From JACCZR01 sp963830065 (GTDB taxonomy: Bacteria; Actinomycetota; Thermoleophilia; Solirubrobacterales; Thermoleophilaceae), in assembly GCA_963830065.1 (NCBI GenBank), contig CAWHLA010000009.1, forward strand, positions 1-64,000: DNA of 64,000 nucleotides, in the 5' to 3' direction. Of the stretch, positions 53,734 to 62,822 are shown one piece after another. The notes beneath the pieces are model-generated. The model was not told the origin of the DNA. It did no database searches and saw only the letters and a list, made by a program, of their open reading frames with translations. A program made the translations under genes and the position numbers. Positions within the stretch are counted from its first letter, which is position 1. Each line of letters begins with the position of its first letter.

Positions 53734-54266
53734 CGGGCCTCGTACTTGCCTCGCGCTCGCCTCAGCGGCGGGCGATCCTGGAGCAGCTGGGCATCCCGTT
53801 CGGCGTCCAGGCTCCCGACGTCTCGGAGCTGACCGAGGGCGACCCGAGGGAGTTGGTGCTGGAGAACGCCCGCCGCAAGGCCGCGGCGGTCCCCGGCGAC
53901 CCCGTCCTGGGGGTCGACACGGCGGTGGTGCTGGACGGGCGCGCGCACGGAAAGCCCGCCGACCGCGCCGAGGCCGAGGAGGTCCTGGGGCGCCTGTCCG
54001 GCCGCGACCACGAGGTGCTGAGCGCCATCGCCCTCTCCGGCGACCGGACCGCCGTTACCGCAACGAGGGTGTGGTTTCGCGGCCTCGATCAGGCGCTGTT
54101 GTCCTGGTACCTCGACACCGGCGAATGGCGCGACCGGGCCGGTGGTTACGCGATCCAGGGCAGGGGCGCGGCCCTGGTGGAGCGCATCGAGGGCGACTAC
54201 CTCAACGTCGTGGGCCTGCCGGTGGCGACGCTCCTCGACCTCGCGCCGGAGCTGCTGAGCTCGTGA
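53733..54266 (+). CDS. maf: Maf-family nucleoside triphosphate pyrophosphatase
   Basis: Hydrolyses non-canonical or house-cleaning NTPs. LVLASRSPQRRAILEQLGIP, the acidic VLGVDTAVVLDGRAHGKP, and the C-terminal GGYAIQGRGAALVERIEGDY and NVVGLP are diagnostic. About 177 aa. The frame has no ATG, GTG or TTG ahead of the conserved start; the codon right at the ndk stop is ACG (53733), so either ACG is used or a base is wrong. Coupled to ndk. Confidence 0.9.
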   Translation, partial: TGLVLASRSPQRRAILEQLGIPFGVQAPDVSELTEGDPRELVLENARRKAAAVPGDPVLGVDTAVVLDGRAHGKPADRAEAEEVLGRLSGRDHEVLSAIALSGDRTAVTATRVWFRGLDQALLSWYLDTGEWRDRAGGYAIQGRGAALVERIEGDYLNVVGLPVATLLDLAPELLSS

Positions 54267-54312
54267 CGAACCGCACTGTCTGCAACGATCGGTAGTCGCC
54301 GGAGTAAACGGC

Positions 54313-54318
54313 TAGACT
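54313..54318 (+). promoter_or_regulatory. -10 box TAGACT upstream of mreB
   Basis: TAGACT about 95 nt before ATG 54413. The long leader contrasts with the leaderless pattern elsewhere and could hold regulation of the mre cluster. Confidence 0.4.
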
Positions 54319-54412
54319 GCACCCCGAGGCGGGGTTCCGATCGTCGGCGTTTGCACGCGTTCCTTCTCTCGTGGGCGCGCCCGGAGCTTCGTCCTATCCT
54401 CCTACCGTTCCT

Positions 54413-55459
54413 ATGGGATTCTTCTCCTACCTCACCGGCATGGGCGGCCGCGACATGGCGGTCGACCTCGGCACCGCGAACACGCTCGTATACGTGCGCG
54501 GGCGCGGAATCGTGCTCTCTGAGCCGTCCGTTGTCGCGATCGACTCGCGCTCGGCCGAGGTCCACGCCGTGGGCATCGAGGCCAAGCGGATGCTGGGCCG
54601 CACGCCCGGCACGATTCAGGCCATCCGGCCCCTGAAGGACGGCGTGATCGCCGACTTCGACGTGACCGAGCAGATGCTGCGCCACTTCATCCAGAAGGTC
54701 CACCAGAACCGCTGGGCGCACCCGCGCGTGGTGGTCTGCGTGCCGTCCGGGGTGACCGGCGTGGAGAAGCGCGCCGTGGAGGAGGCCTGCCTGAGCGCGG
54801 GCGCGCGCCAGGCCTACCTGATCGAGGAGCCCATGGCGGCCGCCATCGGCGCCGGGCTGCCGGTCGGAGAGCCCACCGGCAACATGGTCGTGGACATCGG
54901 CGGCGGCACCAGCGAGGTCGCGGTGATCTCGCTCGGGGGCATCGTCGTGTCCCAGTCGATCCGCATCGGCGGCGACGAGCTCGACGAGGCGATCATCAAC
55001 TACGTCAAGCGCGAGTACAAGCTGATGATCGGGCAGTCGACGGCCGAGGAGGTCAAGCTCGAGATCGGCTCCGCCTTCCCGCTCGACGAGGAGGTCCAGG
55101 CCGAGATCCGCGGGCGCGATCTGGTGTCTGGCCTGCCGAAGACCATCGTGCTCACCAGCGAGGAGGTTCGCCTCGCGCTGGAGGAGCCCGTGGCGGCGAT
55201 CATCGATGCGGTCAAGGAGACGCTCGACCGCACGCCGCCCGAACTGGCCTCGGACATCATGGACCGGGGCATCATGCTGGCCGGAGGCGGCTCGCTCCTG
55301 CAGGGGCTCGACGAGCGCCTTCGTGACGAGACGCAGATGCCGGCGCACCTGGCCGACTCCCCGCTGACTTGCGTCGCGGTGGGCTCGGGCCGGAGCCTCG
55401 AGGAGTTCGAGGCGATTCATCGCGCCAACAAGCAATCCCGAAACAACCGGCGCCGCTAG
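54413..55459 (+). CDS. mreB: Rod-shape-determining protein MreB
   Basis: 348 aa actin-like ATPase. Phosphate 1 DLGTANTLVYVRG, CVPSGVTGVEKRAVEEA, phosphate 2 VDIGGGTSEVAVISL and adenosine motif GIMLAGGGSLLQGLDERL. Scaffold for lateral wall synthesis with MreC, MreD, PBP2 and RodA, all encoded next. Starts ATG 54413 (GFFSYLTGMGGRD). Confidence 0.97.
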   Translation: MGFFSYLTGMGGRDMAVDLGTANTLVYVRGRGIVLSEPSVVAIDSRSAEVHAVGIEAKRMLGRTPGTIQAIRPLKDGVIADFDVTEQMLRHFIQKVHQNRWAHPRVVVCVPSGVTGVEKRAVEEACLSAGARQAYLIEEPMAAAIGAGLPVGEPTGNMVVDIGGGTSEVAVISLGGIVVSQSIRIGGDELDEAIINYVKREYKLMIGQSTAEEVKLEIGSAFPLDEEVQAEIRGRDLVSGLPKTIVLTSEEVRLALEEPVAAIIDAVKETLDRTPPELASDIMDRGIMLAGGGSLLQGLDERLRDETQMPAHLADSPLTCVAVGSGRSLEEFEAIHRANKQSRNNRRR

Positions 55460-55495
55460 GCGTACCGGGCCCTCGGAGGAGGTTCCCGAGGCAGA

Positions 55496-56374
55496 ATGTT
55501 CGATCGCAAGACAATCCGCCGCCGCCGGGCGGCGCTGGTCGCCTTCGTGGCCGCCGCCATGGTGCTGATCACCGTCTCCTTCGGGGGCGGAGGGCCCCTG
55601 GGCTCGATCCAGCAGGGCGCCCAGGACGTGGTCTCGCCGATCGAGAACGGCGCCAACCGCGCGCTGAAGCCCGTGCGCGACCTCGTCGGCTGGCTCGGGG
55701 ACACTTTCGACGCCAAGGGCGACAACGAGAAGCTGCGCGACGAGGTGGCCGACCTGCGAGAGGAGCTCGCCACCCGCGAGACGGCCCGCCGTGACGCCGA
55801 CCAGCTGCGCGGCCTGGTCGGGCTCCGCCGCACCGACGGCTTCCCGCAGGGGACCCACCCCGTGGCCGCGCGCGTGATCGCCCGCTCGCCCACCGTCTGG
55901 TACTCGACGATCAGGATCAACAAGGGGCGCAGCGACGGGGTCCGCGTGGACCAGCCGGTGATCGCTGCCGGCGGCCTGGCCGGCAAGGTCACGAGCGTGT
56001 CGAGCGGCAGCGCGCAGGTGACGCTGATCACCGACTCCTCCAGCGCCGTCTCGGCTCAGGTGGTCCCGAACGGGGCGAACGGCATCATCAAGCCCGAGGT
56101 GGGCAAGCCCGACGACCTGTTGCTGGACTTCGTGCAGAAGGGCCGTCGCGTGCGCGAGAAGAGCGTCGTGGTCACCTCCGGCTTCGAGTCCGACGACGTC
56201 AAGTCGATCTTCCCGCGCGGCATCCCCATCGGCCGCGTCTCACGCGTGGACCTGGATGAGGTCGAGCTCTACCAGCGCGTGCACCTCAAGCCCTTCGCCG
56301 ACCTGCGCCGGATTGACTTCGTCCAGGTGTTGACCCAGCGTCCGGGCACCCAGGCCCAGGTGCCGACGCCGTGA
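55496..56374 (+). CDS. mreC: Rod-shape-determining protein MreC
   Basis: 292 aa. N-terminal transmembrane helix (ALVAFVAAAMVLITVSFG), a coiled coil about residues 70-105 (NEKLRDEVADLREELATRET), then the two beta domains (VIARSPTVWYSTIRINKGRS; VTLITDSSSAVSAQV). GGAGGAGG precedes ATG 55496. Links MreB to the periplasmic enzymes. Confidence 0.94.
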   Translation: MFDRKTIRRRRAALVAFVAAAMVLITVSFGGGGPLGSIQQGAQDVVSPIENGANRALKPVRDLVGWLGDTFDAKGDNEKLRDEVADLREELATRETARRDADQLRGLVGLRRTDGFPQGTHPVAARVIARSPTVWYSTIRINKGRSDGVRVDQPVIAAGGLAGKVTSVSSGSAQVTLITDSSSAVSAQVVPNGANGIIKPEVGKPDDLLLDFVQKGRRVREKSVVVTSGFESDDVKSIFPRGIPIGRVSRVDLDEVELYQRVHLKPFADLRRIDFVQVLTQRPGTQAQVPTP

Positions 56375-56952
56375 GCCCGACGCCCGGAGCCTTCCTGCGC
56401 GTCGGCGGCCTGCTGCTCGCCGCGGTGATCATCCAGCTCTCGGGGCTGGGCCAGATCCGTATCTTCGGCGGCCATTTCGACCTGGTCCCGCTCGTCGTGG
56501 CCGGGGTGGCCTACTACGCCGGGAGCGTGCCGGGCGCGGCCACCGGCTTCGGCGCGGGCTTCCTGCTCGACCTGCTGGCTGGCCAGACGATGGGCGCCTC
56601 GTCGCTCGTGCTGTGCGCCGTGGGCTACGGGGTGGGCCGCTTCCGCGAGCTCCGCGACCCCTCGCACGGCCTGCTGCCGATCGCGGTCGGAGCGGCCGCG
56701 GCCGCGGGCTGGGTGCTTGCCTTCGGCGCCGTGTCGTTCATGCTCGACGTGGGGGCCGCCAACGTGAGTGGGCTGGTCTTCCGCGACATGCTCGTCACCG
56801 TGATTCTCGACACGCTGATCGCCCTGCCCGTGTTCGGGCTGGTGCGTCGCGTGATCCGGCCCGCCCTGGCGGTCGACCCGCTCGAGCGCCGCCGGCGCAG
56901 GCAGAGGCCGCGCGACAGCGGGCCGCTCGGCCTGCGCGGGATGGAGGTCTGA
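56371..56952 (+). CDS. mreD: Rod-shape-determining protein MreD
   Basis: 193 aa with about five membrane spans (LLAAVIIQLSGLGQIRIFGG; LIPLVVAGVAYYAG-type; GFGAGFLLDLLAGQTMGASS). The DLLAGQTMG block matches MreD. GTG 56371 overlaps the mreC stop by 4 bp. C-terminus Arg-rich. Confidence 0.9.
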   Translation: MSPTPGAFLRVGGLLLAAVIIQLSGLGQIRIFGGHFDLVPLVVAGVAYYAGSVPGAATGFGAGFLLDLLAGQTMGASSLVLCAVGYGVGRFRELRDPSHGLLPIAVGAAAAAGWVLAFGAVSFMLDVGAANVSGLVFRDMLVTVILDTLIALPVFGLVRRVIRPALAVDPLERRRRRQRPRDSGPLGLRGMEV

Positions 56953-56954
56953 GC

Positions 56955-58827
56955 GTGTACCTCGACGGGGAGAACCGCCGCTCGCTCACGCCGCAGCTGG
57001 CCTTCCGCGTGGCGCTGATCGGCGGCATCGCGCTGGTGGCCTTCGGGGTCATCTTCTTCCGCCTCTGGTACCTGCAGGTGCTCTCCGGAGACCAGTACGA
57101 GGCCAAGGCCAACGACAACCGCGTGCGGGAGATCAAGGTGCAGGCCCCGCGCGGCGAGGTAGTGGACCGCGACGGCCGTGTGCTGGTGGACAACCGCACC
57201 GGCCTGGCCGTGAAGGTCACCCCGGGCAAGCTGCCCGACGACAAGGCTGACCGCATGGAGCTCTACAAGCGCCTGGCCGGCGTGCTGGGCTCCAGTGCGC
57301 GGCGGATCGACCGCAGCGTCTCGGACCAGCTCAAGGCGCTGCCCTACTCGGCCGCCACCGTCAAGCAGGACGTCAAGCCCAACGTGGTCGCCTTCCTGCT
57401 CGAGCGCCAGAAGGAGTTTCCCGGGGTCACCGTCGAGCGCGTGTTCCTGCGCCAGTATCCCCACAAGCAGATCGGCGCCCACCTGTTCGGGACGGTCGGC
57501 GAGATCACCAAGGAGCAGCTCAAGGACCAGCGCTACCGCGGCGTGGGCCTGGGCGACCGGGTGGGCCAGTCGGGAATCGAGTACCAGTACGACCGCTTCC
57601 TGCGCGGGAAGAACGGCGCTTCGCGGGTGCAGGTGGACGCGCTGGGCAGCCTCAAGGGCGAGCTGTCGGTGCGCCGTCCGGTGCAGGGCCGCCAGCTGCG
57701 CCTGTCGGTGGACCTCGGTGTGCAGAAGGTCGGCCAGCAGGCGCTGAGCGGCGACCAAGGGCGCCTTCGCGGTGATGAACGTCCGCAACGGCCAGATGGT
57801 GGCGCTGGGCTCCACGCCCTCGTTCGACCCCAACCTGTTCTCGAAGGTCATCCGTCCGAAGGACTTCAAGCGCCTGTCCTCCGAGGAGCTCGGCAAGCCG
57901 CTGTTCAACCGGGCGACCCAGGGCGGCTACCCCACGGGCTCGACCTACAAGCTGATCACCTCCGTGGCGGGCCTGCAGGGCGGGATCATCACGCCCGACA
58001 CCGTCCAGTACGACGGCGGCTCGATCACCGTCGGCGGCGTGCGGTTTCAGAACGCCGGCGGGGTGTCGCACGGGCCCGTGGCGCTGCGCAAGGCGCTCAC
58101 CGTCTCGAGCGACGTCTACTACTACCTGATCGGCCGTGAGGCCAACGGCCAGGGCGACGGGCTGCTGATGCAGCGCTGGGCGCGCAAGCTGGGAATCGGC
58201 CGCCCCACCGGGATCGACCTGCCCTCCGAAGCCAAGGGCTTCGTTCCCACTCCCAAGTGGCGCAACCAGCTGTTCAAGAAGAAGCTGACCGACCGGCCCT
58301 GGTCGATCGGCGACAACATCAACCTGTCGGTGGGCCAGGGCGACCTCCAGGCCAACCCGCTTCAGATGGCGGTGGCCTACGCGACCGTGGCCAACGGCGG
58401 CAGGGTGCTTCGCCCCCGGCTGGGCCTGCGGATCGAGGACGCGGGCGGCCGCGCGTTGCAGCAGCTCGAGAGCCCAGGGGGCCGGAAGCTGAAGATCAAG
58501 CCCGAGTACCGCTCGGCGATCCTGGAGGGCCTGCGCGGCGCGGCCAGCGAGTCCGGCGGCACATCGGCCCCCGTGTTCAAGGGCTTCCCCATCCCGGTGG
58601 CGGGGAAGACCGGTACCGCGGAGAAGGGCGCGGGGCGCCCCGACCAGTCCTGGTACGTGGCGCTGGCGCCCTATCCGAATCCCAAGTACGTGGTGGCGGT
58701 GACCGACGAGACCGGCGGCTTCGGCGCCGATTCGGCCGCGCCGAAGGCTCGCCAGATCCTCGCCGAGCTGTTTGGCGTCAAGGGCGACGCCAAGAAGCAG
58801 GTGCAGGGCGGCGGAGCGCCCGACTAA
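56955..58827 (+). CDS. mrdA: Penicillin-binding protein 2 (transpeptidase of the elongasome), one frameshift
   Basis: About 624 aa. One transmembrane helix (FRVALIGGIALVAFGVIFF), dimerisation domain (KVQAPRGEVVDRDGRVLVDN), and the transpeptidase with SxxK as GSTYKLIT, SxN as VSSDVYYY (Asp in place of Asn) and KTG as VAGKTGTAEK. The frame breaks at about 57755 in ALSGDQGRL versus TKGAFAVMN, one base, between two intact halves. An essential gene with one indel argues for a sequence error. Confidence 0.92.
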
Positions 58828-58828
58828 G

Positions 58829-60031
58829 GTGCCGACCACCGTGCAGGCATCCCCCTACGGAACCGGGGTCCGCGACTTCCACGAGGAGCCCCGCGTACCC
58901 GCCTTCCGGCTCGACCCGCTGCTGCTGTTGGCCACGCTCGGCCTGGTCGCCTGCAGCCTCTACACGATCGCCACCGCGACCACCGGGGACGTGGAGGGGA
59001 GCCCCTACTACTTCCTGACCCGCCAGGGCGCCTATTTCGGCGTCGGCATCGTGCTGATGCTGATCATCTCCCGCATCGACTACTCGCGCTTCCGCGAGTG
59101 GAAGGCGGGGATCTACGTGGCGATGATCGCCTCGATCCTGCTGGTGATGCTGCTCGGCGCCACGGCGCGCGGCTCGCAGCGCTCGATCGAGCTGGGATTC
59201 TTCAGCTTCCAGGCCTCCGAGGTCGGCAAGCTGCTGCTGATCCTGTCGCTGTCGGCCTTCCTCGTGGACCGCGTCCGCCGCCTGGGCGACCGCGAGACCA
59301 CCAGCCGCGCCGTGCTCATGGCCATCTTCCCGGCGATCCTGGTCATCGCCCAGCCCGACCTCGGCTCAGGCCTGGTCTACCTCGCCATCGTCACCGCCTG
59401 CCTGTTCGTGGCCGGCACCAAGTGGACGCACTTCGCCGCCCTTGGGGGCATCGCGGCAACGGCGATCGTGCTGGTGCTTGTGGCTGCGCCGGCGGTCGGC
59501 GTCCAACTTCTCAAGCCGTACCAGATGGACCGTCTCACGGCCTTCCTCGACCCGACGGAGAATCCCCGCGAGGAGGGCTACCAGGTCAACCAGTCGCTGA
59601 CCGCGATCGGCTCGGGCGGCAAGACCGGCCGTGGTGACCTGGCCACCCAGACCAAGCTCGACTTCCTGCCCGAGCACCACACCGACTTCGTGTTCAGCGT
59701 GGTCGGAGAGGAGTTCGGCTTTGCGGGGGCGGCGGTCGTGTTGTCGCTGTTCGCCCTCCTGATATGGAGGTCGCTACGGATCCTGACCATGGCGAAGAAC
59801 CTCTACGGCACCTTGCTGGCCGGAGGCATCACAGCCATGTTCATGTTCCAGCTGTTCGTTAACGTCGGTATGACCATTGGGATCATGCCCATCACCGGAA
59901 TCACCTTGCCGCTCGTCTCTTACGGCGGCTCGTCGGTGATCGTGACCTTCCTGGCCCTCGGCCTTCTGCAGTCGATACACGCGCAGGCGCGCGACGCTGC
60001 TTCCGCCAAGGGCAGGGACCTAGCCCTATGA
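58829..60031 (+). CDS. rodA: Peptidoglycan polymerase RodA
   Basis: 400 aa SEDS glycosyltransferase with about ten spans. Family blocks: ARGSQRSIELGFFSFQASEV, AQPDLGSGLVYLAI (catalytic Asp region), DPTENPREEGYQVNQSLTAI, and PLVSYGGSSVIVTFLALGLL. GTG 58829, two bases after the mrdA stop codon. Works with PBP2. Confidence 0.95.
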   Translation: MPTTVQASPYGTGVRDFHEEPRVPAFRLDPLLLLATLGLVACSLYTIATATTGDVEGSPYYFLTRQGAYFGVGIVLMLIISRIDYSRFREWKAGIYVAMIASILLVMLLGATARGSQRSIELGFFSFQASEVGKLLLILSLSAFLVDRVRRLGDRETTSRAVLMAIFPAILVIAQPDLGSGLVYLAIVTACLFVAGTKWTHFAALGGIAATAIVLVLVAAPAVGVQLLKPYQMDRLTAFLDPTENPREEGYQVNQSLTAIGSGGKTGRGDLATQTKLDFLPEHHTDFVFSVVGEEFGFAGAAVVLSLFALLIWRSLRILTMAKNLYGTLLAGGITAMFMFQLFVNVGMTIGIMPITGITLPLVSYGGSSVIVTFLALGLLQSIHAQARDAASAKGRDLAL

Positions 60032-60046
60032 GAGGAACTAACAACC

Positions 60047-61876
60047 TTGAAGAAGCAACTACTCGTCACGGGCGACCGTGGCGAGACCCGCGTGGCCATT
60101 CTCGAATCCGAGGGTGGGCGCAAGTCCGACGCACGCGTCGCTGAGCTCTACATCGAGCGCCGCGGCTCGCGCTCGATAGTCGGAAACATCTACAAAGGCA
60201 AGGTCGACAACGTCCTGGGGGGCCTGGAGGCCGCCTTTGTGGACATCGGCCTCGAGAAGAATGGCTTCCTGCACGCCGACGACGTCGTCATCCCCGGCGT
60301 CGAGGTGGCTCGCCGCGGCCGCGGCGGCCGCGGCAAGGGCAAGCAGATCACCGAGCTGCTCAAGCCCGGCCAGGAGATCCTGGTGCAGGCGGTCAAGGAC
60401 CCGCTGAAGACCAAGGGCCCACGCCTTTCCATGCAGTTGTCGATCGCCGGCCGGCTGCTGGTCTACGTGCCCGACGGAGAGGGTGTGGGAGTGTCCCGCC
60501 GCCTCCCGGACAAGGAGCGCGACCGGTTGCGCAAGGCCGCGGCCAAGATCGACCTCCAGAGCGGCGGGGCGATCATCCGCACCGCGGCACAGGGCGGCAA
60601 GAAGGACGACTTCGAGCGCGAGATCAAGTACCTGCACAAGCTGCACGAGGTGCTGTGCAAGCGCGCCGACGAGACCGCGGCACCGGCCATGGTCTTTCAG
60701 GAGGCCGACCTGCCGGTCCGGGTGGCCCGCGACATCTTCTCCGAGCAGTTCGAGCGGGCGATCGTGGACGACCCCAAGCAGCACCACCGGCTCGAGTCCT
60801 TCTTCACCCGGACCGCTCCCGAGCTGCTCCCCCGCCTGGAGCTCTACAAGGGCGAGCAGCCGCTGTTCGAGCGCTACCGCGCCGAGGAGGCGATCCAGTC
60901 GACGCTCTCCCGCCGCGTCGACCTGCCCAGCGGCGGCTACCTGATCATCGAGTACACCGAGGCGATGACGGTGATCGACGTCAACTCCGGCTCGTTCATC
61001 GGCAGGGGCAAGGGCGCGCGCCTGGAGGACACGATCGTCAAGACCAACCTCGAGGCGGCCGACGAGGCCGTGCGCCAGCTGAGGCTGCGCGACATCGGCG
61101 GGATCATCGTCATCGACTTCATCGACATGTCTCGCTCGCGCAACCGCGACTCGGTGCTGAAGGTCCTGCGCAAGGCGCTGGACGAGGACCGCACCAAGAC
61201 CTACGTGGTGGAGATCTCGCCCCTGGGCTTGGTGGAGATGACCCGCCAGAACGTGACCGAGGGCGTGCGCGAGATCCTGACCAAGACCTGCCCCACCTGC
61301 GAGGGCGAGGGCGTTGTGCTCTCCGAGGAGACGGTGGCGATCGACGCCGAGCGCCAGCTGCGAGAGCTGGCCGCCGAGCGCCCCGACGCCGAGGCCTACC
61401 TGGTGGCCGTGCACCCCGAGGTGTCCACCGAGCTGGTCTCGGGTCCCCAGGCCCCGATCCTCGAGATCGAGAAGGACACCGGCAAGCGGTTCCACTTCGA
61501 GGGCTCCGAGGCGCTGCCGATCGACCACTTCGCCGTGTTGCTGGAGGGCGGCCGCTCCGAGGTCGAGGAGCGCGCGCTGCCGTTCCGTGAGGGCGAGGAG
61601 GTCCTCGTCCGGATCGAGGAGCCCCACATGTACAACGAGGACGACGCGGTGGCCAAGCTGGACGGCTACGTCATCTCGGTCGAGGGCGCCGGGCGTCTCA
61701 TCGGCGAGAAGACCATGGTCCGGATCGAGAAGGTCGGCCGCTCGGCCGCCGAGGCCGAGCTGGTGGACCCGCCGCCCGCGGCCGAGGGATCCGGCGAGGA
61801 CTCCGGCCGGCGGGGCCGCAGGCGCGGCCGCCGGGGTGGGCGCGGACGGCCCAAGTCGACCGCCGATGCCGGCTAG
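60047..61876 (+). CDS. Ribonuclease E/G family endoribonuclease
   Basis: 609 aa. Core: YKGKVDNVLGGLEAAFVDIG (S1-type), DLPSGGYLIIEYTEAMTVID with VNSGSF (metal site), and the Zn-link CPTCEGEG. C-terminal acidic/TRAM-like part and an Arg/Gly-rich tail (GRRGRRRGRRGGRGRPK). Processes rRNA and mRNA. TTG 60047. It lacks a long scaffold, so it is between RNase E and G. Ends in a palindrome over the rplU promoter. Confidence 0.93.
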   Translation: MKKQLLVTGDRGETRVAILESEGGRKSDARVAELYIERRGSRSIVGNIYKGKVDNVLGGLEAAFVDIGLEKNGFLHADDVVIPGVEVARRGRGGRGKGKQITELLKPGQEILVQAVKDPLKTKGPRLSMQLSIAGRLLVYVPDGEGVGVSRRLPDKERDRLRKAAAKIDLQSGGAIIRTAAQGGKKDDFEREIKYLHKLHEVLCKRADETAAPAMVFQEADLPVRVARDIFSEQFERAIVDDPKQHHRLESFFTRTAPELLPRLELYKGEQPLFERYRAEEAIQSTLSRRVDLPSGGYLIIEYTEAMTVIDVNSGSFIGRGKGARLEDTIVKTNLEAADEAVRQLRLRDIGGIIVIDFIDMSRSRNRDSVLKVLRKALDEDRTKTYVVEISPLGLVEMTRQNVTEGVREILTKTCPTCEGEGVVLSEETVAIDAERQLRELAAERPDAEAYLVAVHPEVSTELVSGPQAPILEIEKDTGKRFHFEGSEALPIDHFAVLLEGGRSEVEERALPFREGEEVLVRIEEPHMYNEDDAVAKLDGYVISVEGAGRLIGEKTMVRIEKVGRSAAEAELVDPPPAAEGSGEDSGRRGRRRGRRGGRGRPKSTADAG

Positions 61877-61889
61877 CGGCCGCTAGCCT
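61871..61889. promoter_or_regulatory. 18-bp perfect palindrome with -10 box TAGCCT at the RNase E/G-rplU junction
   Basis: GGCTAGCGGCCGCTAGCC (61871-61888) is fully self-complementary. It includes the stop codon of the RNase gene (61874-61876) and most of TAGCCT (61884-61889), 10 nt before the rplU ATG. It could be an operator for the ribosomal-protein operon or a terminator-like stem. Confidence 0.6.
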
Positions 61890-61899
61890 CTGTTCGCTC

Positions 61900-62256
61900 A
61901 TGTACGCGATCGTCAAGGTCGGAGGCAAGCAGTACCGCGTCGAGACCGGGGACTCCCTGGTGGTCGACCGGATGCACGAGGACGAGGGCGCCAAGGTGGC
62001 GCTCGAGCCGCTCTTGCTCGCCGACGGGGACAACACCGTCTTCGAGGGCGACGACCTCCAGAAGGTGAAGGTGGAGGCCACCGTCGCCGGCCACGAGCGC
62101 GGCGAGAAGGTCCGGGTGCTCAAGTTCAAGTCGAAGAGCAACTACAAGCGCCACCAGGGCCACCGCTCGGAGCTGACCCGCCTGGAGATAGGCGAGATCA
62201 AGAAGCTCTCCCGCAAGCCCGCCAAGAAGAAGAAGGACGACTCAGATGGCTCATAA
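61900..62256 (+). CDS. rplU: 50S ribosomal protein L21
   Basis: 118 aa: YAIVKVGGKQYRVETGDSLV, then VLKFKSKSNYKRHQGHRS and a basic tail (KKLSRKPAKKKKDDSDGS) longer than in most bacteria. Binds 23S rRNA. Its last 11 bp overlap rpmA, so the two are coupled. Confidence 0.97.
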   Translation: MYAIVKVGGKQYRVETGDSLVVDRMHEDEGAKVALEPLLLADGDNTVFEGDDLQKVKVEATVAGHERGEKVRVLKFKSKSNYKRHQGHRSELTRLEIGEIKKLSRKPAKKKKDDSDGS

Positions 62257-62500
62257 GAAGGGACTCGGCTCTTCGCGCAACGGACGCGACTCCAACGCCA
62301 AGCGCCTCGGTGTGAAGGTCTTCGCCGGCCAGACGGTGCACGGCGGCGAGATCATCGTTCGCCAGCGCGGCACAAAGTTCAAGCCGGGCGACGGCGCCGG
62401 CCTCGGCCGCGACCACACCATCTTCGCCAAGCGGGCGGGGACGGTGGAGTTCGCCGAGGGCCATCGCGGCCGCACCATCTCGGTCGTAGAAGCCGAGTAG
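62246..62500 (+). CDS. rpmA: 50S ribosomal protein L27
   Basis: 84 aa: AHKKGLGSSRNGRDSNAKRL at the N-terminus, then GTKFKPGDGAGLGRDHTIFA and RGRTISVVEAE. Its basic N-terminal arm reaches the peptidyl-transferase centre. No cleavable N-terminal extension of the Firmicutes kind. Confidence 0.97.
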   Translation: MAHKKGLGSSRNGRDSNAKRLGVKVFAGQTVHGGEIIVRQRGTKFKPGDGAGLGRDHTIFAKRAGTVEFAEGHRGRTISVVEAE

Positions 62501-62508
62501 CTCGCCCA

Positions 62509-62514
62509 TACTGT
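62509..62514 (+). promoter_or_regulatory. Leaderless -10 box TACTGT of the SnoaL-like gene
   Basis: TACTGT, 6 nt before ATG 62521, so this gene may be transcribed separately from rpmA. Confidence 0.5.
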
Positions 62515-62520
62515 CCTGCG

Positions 62521-62820
62521 ATGGCGCAGGACAACCTGGCGACGGCGCGGCTCCTGTACGGGTGGTTCGCCGCCGCCACGGCACCGCCCCCCGAAGTGTC
62601 CGAGATCGTCCATCCCGACGTGGTGATCGAGGAGGTCGCGGACTTCCCCGACGGCAGCGTCTACCGCGGGGTCGAGGGCGTGCGGGCCTGGATGCAGGGC
62701 TTCTTCGACGTCGAATGGGAGATCACGCAGGTGATTCGGTTCCGCGACGGCAAGCTGATCTATGCCACCGGATACCGGGACCACGCCAAGGCCCTGGCTG
62801 CGGCCGGCCTGGCTGAGTAG
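62521..62820 (+). CDS. SnoaL/NTF2-like small protein
   Basis: 99 aa. ARLLYGWFAAATAPPPEVSE, then IVHPDVVIEEVADFPDGSVY and FRDGKLIYATGYRDHAKAL show the cone-shaped NTF2-like fold. Some members are cyclases or isomerases, others bind unknown ligands. It lies between rpmA and obgE, which are usually adjacent. Function unknown. Confidence 0.72.
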   Translation: MAQDNLATARLLYGWFAAATAPPPEVSEIVHPDVVIEEVADFPDGSVYRGVEGVRAWMQGFFDVEWEITQVIRFRDGKLIYATGYRDHAKALAAAGLAE

Positions 62821-62822
62821 CC

